Assembly (NCBI GenBank): GCA_023460175.1
Contig: JAEWRC010000124.1
Location: 1 to 10,441, forward strand
Reading direction: 5' to 3'
Source of the DNA: Actinomycetes bacterium
Lineage (GTDB): Bacteria > Actinomycetota > Actinomycetes > Mycobacteriales > Mycobacteriaceae
DNA length: 10,441 nt
The notes under the pieces were generated by a model. The model saw only the letters and a list, made by a program, of their open reading frames with translations, made no database searches and was not told the DNA's origin. The position numbers were made by a program, and so were the translations under genes. Of this stretch, positions 1 to 10,441 are shown piece after piece; position 1 is the stretch's first letter; every line of letters begins with the position of its first letter.

Positions 1-114
1 TGTCACCCGGGCGGTCCTCGCGGGCGATCACCACCGCCTGATCGACCCCGTCCAGCCGGGCCAACGCCGTTTGCACCTCACCCAACTCGATGCGGTAACC
101 CCGGATCTTGACCT
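1..114. repeat. 114-bp terminal direct repeat, left copy
   Basis: These 114 bases are identical, same orientation, to 10328-10441, and the match runs exactly to both edges of the sequence. The repeat lies in the last part of an NRPS adenylation domain, from the lysine and RGYRIELGE motif (A8) to the RPGDK segment. The paralogous stretch of the other A domain, near 5860-5980, is clearly similar but diverged, so the exact match is not explained by ordinary module-to-module similarity. An identical overlap at both ends is the usual mark of a closed loop in an assembly graph. Confidence 0.95.
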
Positions 115-1402
115 GCTCATCAGCGCGACCCAGGTACTCCAACTGACCGTCGTCGCCCCACCGCACCAGATCCCCGGTGCGATACATCCGCGCCCCCGGC
201 CCGCCGAACGGGCACGCCACGAACCGTGACGCGGTCAGGCCGGCGCGGCGCGCGTAGCCGGGCGCGACGCCGTGGCCGGCCACGTACAGTTCGCCGACCA
301 CGCCTTCCGCCGCGGGGCGGAGCCACTTGTCGAGGACGAACAACGCCCCGCCCGGCACGGGTCCGCCGATCGGGGCGACATTCGCGCCGGCCTGCAGCGG
401 TTCGCTCATGGCGGCGTAGATCGCGGTCTCGGTGGGGCCGTAGGCGTTGATCATCACCCGGCCACCGGTCGCCCACCGGTCCACCAACTCCGTCGGACAG
501 GCCTCCCCGGCCACCACCAACGTCGCCGACTCCAGTCCCTCCGTCGACAGCATTCCGGCCGCCGACGGCGTCAAGCACAGCACGCTGACCTTCTCGGTGA
601 TCAGCAGATTGCGCAGGTCATCCGGCGAACCGGCCACCGATTCGGGCACCACCACCAGTCGGCCGCCGTGCAGCAGCGCACCCCAGATCTCCCACACCGA
701 CACGTCGAACACCAACGAATGCCACTGCGACCACACCTGGCCCGGGGCGGCGGGGAGATCGGCGTGGAAGCCCTCCACCAGCTGGGTCACGTTGTGATGC
801 GTGACGGCAACGGCTTTGGGTACACCCGTCGTCCCCGAGGTGTACGTCATGTACGCCAGGTCGTCGGGTTCGGGCATCGGCAACGCGGCGCTCGGTTGCC
901 GCTGAATCAGTGGATCGTCGATATCGAGGACCGCGATGTCGTTACCGGCCAGCCGGGGAGCCAGGTCGACCGTGGTCAGGGCCGCCACGGGCGTCGCGTC
1001 ACCCAGCATGAATTCGATCCGGGAGTCCGGGTGGGCGGGGTCGATCGGGAGGTAGGCCGCCCCCGTCTTGAGCACCGCCAGGATCGACAGGATCGCCTCG
1101 GCCGAACGCGGGATCAACATGGCGACCGTCGCACCCGCGCGGGCGCCGTGCTCCACCAGCAGGTGCGCCAACCGGTTGGCGGACTCGTCCAGCTCCCGGT
1201 ACGTCCACTGGCGGTCCCCGCAGACCAGGGCCACGGCCTCAGGCGCCCGCTGCACCTGGGCGTCGAACAGCTCGGTGATCGACGCGGCATCCGACATCGG
1301 TTCGGTCAGGACCGCCCGGTTACCCCACTCATCGAGCAGGTCGTGTTCATCATCGTCGAGCGCATCGAACGACAACAATGTCCGGGTGGAATCCACACTC
1401 AT
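1..1402 (-). CDS. NRPS, N-terminal adenylation domain (3' end beyond left edge)
   Basis: This is the first 467 codons of an NRPS; the gene continues past the left edge. It opens directly with an adenylation domain that activates an amino acid as aminoacyl-AMP. Residues 1-30 match the linker that normally follows a condensation domain, including an LDEWGNRAV segment. Then come LKTGAAYLPID (about 111-121, A2), YTSGTTGVPK (187-196, A3, with Ala where Gly usually follows the Lys), FDVSVWE (232-238, A4), INAYGPTE (318-325, A5), MYRTGDLVRW (406-415, A7) and VKIRGYRIELGE (431-442, A8). The specificity residues read D-V-W-C-V-A-A-I-Y. I cannot assign a substrate with confidence. The ATG at 1402-1400 is the only start codon after an in-frame TGA upstream, and AAGGGAG lies 5 nt before it, so the missing condensation domain is real and not a start error. 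Through the terminal repeat the frame continues without a break into the NRPS entering at 10441. Confidence 0.95.
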   Translation of the reverse strand, partial: MSVDSTRTLLSFDALDDDEHDLLDEWGNRAVLTEPMSDAASITELFDAQVQRAPEAVALVCGDRQWTYRELDESANRLAHLLVEHGARAGATVAMLIPRSAEAILSILAVLKTGAAYLPIDPAHPDSRIEFMLGDATPVAALTTVDLAPRLAGNDIAVLDIDDPLIQRQPSAALPMPEPDDLAYMTYTSGTTGVPKAVAVTHHNVTQLVEGFHADLPAAPGQVWSQWHSLVFDVSVWEIWGALLHGGRLVVVPESVAGSPDDLRNLLITEKVSVLCLTPSAAGMLSTEGLESATLVVAGEACPTELVDRWATGGRVMINAYGPTETAIYAAMSEPLQAGANVAPIGGPVPGGALFVLDKWLRPAAEGVVGELYVAGHGVAPGYARRAGLTASRFVACPFGGPGARMYRTGDLVRWGDDGQLEYLGRADEQVKIRGYRIELGEVQTALARLDGVDQAVVIAREDRPGD

Positions 1403-1407
1403 GATTG

Positions 1408-1414
1408 CTCCCTT
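1408..1414 (-). promoter_or_regulatory. Ribosome-binding site of the A-first NRPS
   Basis: On the minus strand AAGGGAG sits 5 nt before the ATG at 1402. It fixes the start of the NRPS immediately before the adenylation domain. No other ATG, GTG or TTG lies in frame between this ATG and the upstream TGA. Confidence 0.75.
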
Positions 1415-2009
1415 GTGTCTGTCGTCATTTCTTCGTGTACCCGTCGCAACTTGATGAACATCGCCCGGACCTGGATGGGGTTTAGGTCACCGGGCCAAAA
1501 GCTGTTGTCGCCCAATGGGCGAGAGCCACACCGTTGTGACATTTCGAGATCGGCTGCCGCACCGTCGCCGCCGCGCTGCCGCACGGAGGCGCGCAGCGCA
1601 CACCGTGCGCCGTGGCACATGGCCGTGCGGCGCCGGCGTCGTCAGTGGTCCGGCGAGCCTGCTCTCATCCGCCGCTTCCACCGCGTGCGGAAGGCCGATC
1701 GGCTGGGGCGCGGATCGGCGGGCGGGTTTGCCAGCTCAGGACGCTGCGGCGGGAGCCAACCGTGCGGCTGGCTCCGGCGCGGCCCCTGTGACATCGGACT
1801 CCGAGAAGTGCAGCAAACCGCGCGTCGGGCCGACTGCCAGGAGCAGACCCGGCGGCATCGTGCACGGCGTCCGGTCGCGGGGCGTGGCCCCGTCGGTGGT
1901 CGAACAGTCCGCTTACGCTGCCACTCTCGTGGTCTAACCAGTTGGTGTTCACGCCCCTCCAAGATGTCACCGGACATCCCCGGCCCATGCCAAACATACT
2001 GGAGGTAGA

Positions 2010-2300
2010 ACGTTGCTGCTTGCCATTCTTACGAACTTCCGCAAACGGGCAAATGTGGCTAATAAACCTTGTGTGGCTTTCTAATTAACCATTACGTGAG
2101 GGCCGTTGCAGTTTCTCCAGCTCATCTCGGTGATTGCTGAGCGGCCGAAAGTGGCGGGGTCTTATAACGGTCTCGTAAGTGCAGTTATAGCAACGATCAA
2201 ACAAAATCGGCCGAGCATCGCCAAAACCGCGAGATGTACCGCGGGAGTGGGTAAACGGGGCAACTCGGCGAACCGCGCACTACAGTCCGGTTAAACACCT
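2010..2300. promoter_or_regulatory. AT-rich stretch, probable promoter/leader DNA for the glycosyltransferase
   Basis: This is the only markedly AT-rich stretch in the window and it lies 70-360 bp before the glycosyltransferase start. Candidate -10-like hexamers are TATAAC at 2163-2168 and TATAGC at 2186-2191, but neither has a good -35 at normal spacing. The assignment rests on position and base composition only. It could also serve the divergent NRPS, which would then have a leader of more than 600 nt. Confidence 0.35.
2013..2084 (+). CDS. Possible 23-codon leader peptide with strong Shine-Dalgarno
   Basis: GGAGGT at 2001-2006 is a full Shine-Dalgarno match and is followed 6 nt later by TTG at 2013. 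The frame runs 23 codons to TAA at 2082-2084, starting MLLAILTNFRKR and ending PCVAF. It lies in the AT-rich leader upstream of the glycosyltransferase, about 290 bp before that gene. Its codons lack the G/C-rich third positions of the neighbouring genes, and a single short frame with a TTG start can arise by chance. Function is unknown. A role as a translated leader is only a guess. Confidence 0.2.
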   Translation: MLLAILTNFRKRANVANKPCVAF

Positions 2301-2372
2301 TGGGCGGACTGCGCCCCCCGGGCGCCACAGGATACGGACGCGGACGTAGCGAGTGAAAGGTAGTCAGGCTCA

Positions 2373-3632
2373 GTGAAGTTTGCGATGGCATGTTACGGAA
2401 GCCGCGGCGATGTCGAACCGTCCTTGGCCGTCGGCTCCGAACTGGCGCGGCGGGGACATGAGGTGCGCATCGCGCTGCCGCCCGACCTCGTCGGATTCGC
2501 CCAGGCCACCGGGCTCCCGACGGTTCCGTACGGGCCGCCCGTCGAGATCATGCTGAACGAGGATTTCGCCAAGGACTTCTGGGCGGGCTTCATCCGCAAT
2601 CCGCTCGGGTCGCTGCGGGACCTGTGGGCGCCCATCGCCGAGCACTGGCAGGATGCGGGGACGGTCCTGCTCGACCACGCGGCCGAGGCCGACCTGCTGT
2701 CCACCGGCCTGAACTTCGAACAGGCTGCCGCCAATGTCGCGGAGTACTACAACATCCCGCTGGTCGCGCTGCATCACTTCCCGATGCGCCCCAACGGCAG
2801 GCTCGTGCCCACGCTGCCGCCGGCGTTGGTCCGCACGGCCGGGGTGATGTCGGAGTGGATGTTCTGGCGCTCCACGCGCAGCGTGGACGACGCGCAGCGG
2901 CACCGGCTGGGTCTGCCCAAAGCCACCCGGCGGTCGTCGCGACGAATCGCCGAGCACGGCTGGTTGGAAGTGCAGGCCTACGACGCGTCCTGCGTTCCGG
3001 GCCTGGCCGACGAATGGTCCGACGTGGCTCGGCGCCGCCCGTTCGTCGGTGCGCTCACGATGGAACTGGGAACCGCGACCGACGCGGCGACCGCGTCGTG
3101 GATCGCCGCGGGTGAGCCGCCGATCTGCTTTGCGACGGGCAGCATTCCCGTCGAGTCGCCGGCGGAGACCGTCGCGATGATCGCCGCCGCCTGCTCGCAA
3201 CTGGGCGAACGGGCGCTGGTGTGCTTCGGTGGGACCGACTTCTCCGGCGTTCCCGAGTACGACCATGTCAAGGTGGTCGGGACGGCGAATTACGCCGAGG
3301 TGTTCCCGGCCTGCCGGGCGGTCGTCCACCACGGCGGTTCCGGTACCACCGCGGCCAGTCTGCGCGCGGGGGTTCCCACGTTGATCCTCTGGAGTACGGC
3401 CGACCAGCCCTACTGGGGCAATCAGGTCAAACGACTCGAGGTGGGCACCGCTCGCCGCTTCTCGGCCACCACCGCGAAAACCCTGGTGACCGACCTGCGA
3501 CGAATCCGCGCGTCCGAATATGCCGTTCGGGCACGGGAATTCGCCGGCCGGGTCACTCGATCACCCGAGGCCGTGGGTCGAGCCGCCGACCTCTTCGAAT
3601 CCGCAGCCGTCGCGCAGCGTACGGCCAACTGA
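2373..3632 (+). CDS. GT1-family glycosyltransferase, GPL/Rv1524 type
   Basis: A 419-residue GT-B fold enzyme expected to transfer a sugar from a nucleotide donor to a lipid or peptidolipid acceptor at the cytoplasmic face. The N-terminal domain opens MKFAMACYGSRGDVEP (1-16), the nucleotide-sugar glycosyltransferase signature, followed by GSELARRGHEVRIALP (21-36). The C-terminal donor-binding domain has ATGSIPVESPAE (254-265) and the diagnostic VVHHGGSGTTAASLRAGVPT (317-336), with the donor-contacting DQ pair at 344-345. Wording such as ALHHFPMRPNG (132-142) and RRPFVGALTME (221-231) closely resembles mycobacterial Rv1524 and the GPL enzymes Gtf1-Gtf3, and the length is normal for that group. 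The start is GTG at 2373, which gives the family-typical MKFA opening; a GAAAGG stands about 12 nt upstream. An ATG at 2385 is a possible alternative start. Acceptor and sugar cannot be read from sequence. In GPL the acceptors are allo-threonine and alaninol. It ends 2 bp before the stop of the convergent hemophore-like gene. Confidence 0.93.
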   Translation: MKFAMACYGSRGDVEPSLAVGSELARRGHEVRIALPPDLVGFAQATGLPTVPYGPPVEIMLNEDFAKDFWAGFIRNPLGSLRDLWAPIAEHWQDAGTVLLDHAAEADLLSTGLNFEQAAANVAEYYNIPLVALHHFPMRPNGRLVPTLPPALVRTAGVMSEWMFWRSTRSVDDAQRHRLGLPKATRRSSRRIAEHGWLEVQAYDASCVPGLADEWSDVARRRPFVGALTMELGTATDAATASWIAAGEPPICFATGSIPVESPAETVAMIAAACSQLGERALVCFGGTDFSGVPEYDHVKVVGTANYAEVFPACRAVVHHGGSGTTAASLRAGVPTLILWSTADQPYWGNQVKRLEVGTARRFSATTAKTLVTDLRRIRASEYAVRAREFAGRVTRSPEAVGRAADLFESAAVAQRTAN

Positions 3633-3634
3633 AC

Positions 3635-3973
3635 TCAGTACTTGTTGCAGCTGGCGAACATCTGCTGGATCACCGGGAAAGCCTGTTCAGCTCCGGGGTT
3701 GCCCTTCACCTGTTGGATCAACCGCTCCCGCTCGGCGGGCGATGAACTCGTGAAGGTCTGCAGGAACTGCATGTTCGGCGGGGATTGCTCCAAGTATTGG
3801 GCCGCCACCGGATTTTCGGTCCGCAGCGCGGTCAGGGCCTGATCGTAGGTACACGTGGTGTTGATCATGGGCCCGAAGTCCGGGTCGGCGGCTGCAACCC
3901 CCGCCCCAGCGGTCAAGGACAACGCCACGGCGCTGCCCGCAATTGCCAGCTTGGTCAATGGCCTGTTAATCAT
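3635..3973 (-). CDS. Secreted hemophore-related protein
   Basis: A 112-residue exported protein of the mycobacterial hemophore-related family (the group containing Rv0203, a small helical heme-binding protein). Residues 1-29 form a signal peptide: positive MINRPLTK, a hydrophobic core (about 9-22) and AGVAAA before the mature DPDFG. The mature part has two cysteines, Cys41 (in TTCTYDQAL) and Cys109 (in FASCNKY), placed to form one disulfide joining the first and last helices, plus a PPNMQFLQTF segment typical of the family. The start is ATG at 3973, with AAGGGAAGGA at 3981-3990 seven nt upstream; a longer upstream frame exists but would bury the signal peptide. The gene starts 73 bp after the NRPS stop on the same strand and may be co-transcribed with it. 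Heme binding is a family inference: many paralogues are uncharacterised and I see no decisive heme ligand. Confidence 0.88.
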   Translation of the reverse strand: MINRPLTKLAIAGSAVALSLTAGAGVAAADPDFGPMINTTCTYDQALTALRTENPVAAQYLEQSPPNMQFLQTFTSSSPAERERLIQQVKGNPGAEQAFPVIQQMFASCNKY

Positions 3974-3980
3974 CTGCTGG

Positions 3981-3990
3981 TCCTTCCCTT
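3981..3990 (-). promoter_or_regulatory. Ribosome-binding site of the hemophore-like gene
   Basis: AAGGGAAGGA on the minus strand ends 7 nt before the ATG at 3973. This purine-rich site decides the start and gives a complete signal peptide. Confidence 0.7.
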
Positions 3991-4017
3991 GGGGAGCCGA
4001 CTCCAAACATCGGCCCC

Positions 4018-4039
4018 ATCGTCGTGAATATCGTCGTGA
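4018..4039. repeat. Tandem 10-bp direct repeat between NRPS and hemophore-like gene
   Basis: ATCGTCGTGA occurs perfectly at 4018-4027 and again at 4030-4039, separated by 2 bp, so the period is 12 bp. It lies in the 73-bp gap between the NRPS stop (4047) and the hemophore-like start (3973), 45-66 bp upstream of that start. It could be a regulator-binding site or chance; I recognise no known operator such as an IdeR box. Confidence 0.6.
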
Positions 4040-4046
4040 CTCGCAA

Positions 4047-10441
<6,395 letters not shown>

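Larger units (their letters stand above)
1403..2372. other. 970-bp region without a convincing gene, divergent NRPS/glycosyltransferase promoters expected
   Basis: No protein-coding frame here looks real. From 1403 to about 2000 the DNA is GC-rich and the open frames on both strands give arginine-rich, low-information peptides typical of antisense or noncoding high-GC DNA. From about 2010 to 2300 the composition drops to roughly half A+T, with runs such as CTAATTAACC (2081-2090), CTTATAACGG (2161-2170) and GCAGTTATAG (2181-2190). The minus-strand NRPS and the plus-strand glycosyltransferase diverge from this region, so both promoters should lie in it. I do not see a -10/-35 pair with good spacing that I would name. 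I recognise no tRNA, structured RNA or insertion-sequence end. A short minus-strand reading frame ends at 1399-1401 and overlaps the NRPS start as ATGA. Confidence 0.6.

Noticed and set aside
1665..1997. 110-codon minus-strand frame in the gene-free region
   Set aside because: The bases before its ATG are ACCTCC, the opposite of a Shine-Dalgarno, and the peptide has no recognisable motif.
272..2008. 578-codon plus-strand open frame crossing the NRPS start and the intergenic region
   Set aside because: Its first two thirds are antisense to a well-supported A domain and its tail is low-information Arg-rich sequence.
2054..2078. TGTGGCT repeated at 2054-2060 and 2072-2078
   Set aside because: Seven-base repeat in AT-rich DNA; too short to claim as an operator without conservation.
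2106..2294. 62-codon plus-strand frame with TTG start upstream of the glycosyltransferase
   Set aside because: The peptide looks fairly protein-like, but the start is TTG with a poorly spaced site and third codon positions are not GC-rich like the real genes. AT-richer DNA makes normal-looking peptides by chance.
1403..2372. CRISPR array, tRNA, insertion-sequence end or plasmid origin
   Set aside because: No regularly spaced repeats, no cloverleaf, no terminal inverted repeats and no iteron-like clusters were seen.
2370..3332. 320-codon minus-strand open frame opposite the glycosyltransferase
   Set aside because: It is the antisense shadow of a clearly recognised GT1 gene; the peptide is Arg/Gly/His-rich and matches no family.

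Overview
The window looks like high-GC actinobacterial DNA, most likely from a mycobacterium (Mycobacterium, Mycobacteroides or Mycolicibacterium). The support is a small secreted protein of the mycobacterial hemophore-related type, a glycosyltransferase that closely resembles the mycobacterial glycopeptidolipid (GPL) and Rv1524-type enzymes, and a nonribosomal peptide synthetase (NRPS) that ends in a reductase domain, as GPL synthetases do.

Layout, left to right. Positions 1-1402 (minus strand) hold the first 467 codons of an NRPS that opens directly with an adenylation (A) domain and runs off the left edge. Positions 1403-2372 have no convincing gene. They hold the NRPS ribosome-binding site, a GC-rich stretch and then an AT-richer stretch from about 2010 to 2300 that probably carries promoters. 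Positions 2373-3632 (plus strand) encode the glycosyltransferase. Positions 3635-3973 (minus strand) encode the hemophore-like secreted protein, convergent with the glycosyltransferase. Positions 4047-10441 (minus strand) hold a long NRPS segment, open at its 5' end: end of an A domain, carrier (T), epimerisation (E), condensation (C), A, T, terminal reductase (R).

The most striking structural fact is that the first 114 bases and the last 114 bases are identical, in the same orientation, exactly to both edges. Overlapping them closes a 10,327-bp loop and joins the two NRPS pieces in frame. The result is one 2,560-residue protein of architecture A-T-E-C-A-T-R. That is the architecture I would expect for the second GPL synthetase (Mps2), which would add the last two residues and release the chain reductively as an amino alcohol. 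The loop may be a real circle, a tandemly repeated unit, or an assembly collapse through near-identical A domains. The sequence alone cannot decide. No replication, partition or mobilisation gene is visible.

Taken together, the genes suggest a small peptide assembled by the synthetase, released by reduction to an aldehyde or alcohol, and possibly glycosylated by the GT1 enzyme, as in GPL. The hemophore-like gene lies 73 bp downstream of the NRPS on the same strand and may share its transcript. MbtH, the first half of a GPL synthetase, methyltransferases, acyltransferases and MmpL transporters are all absent from the window.
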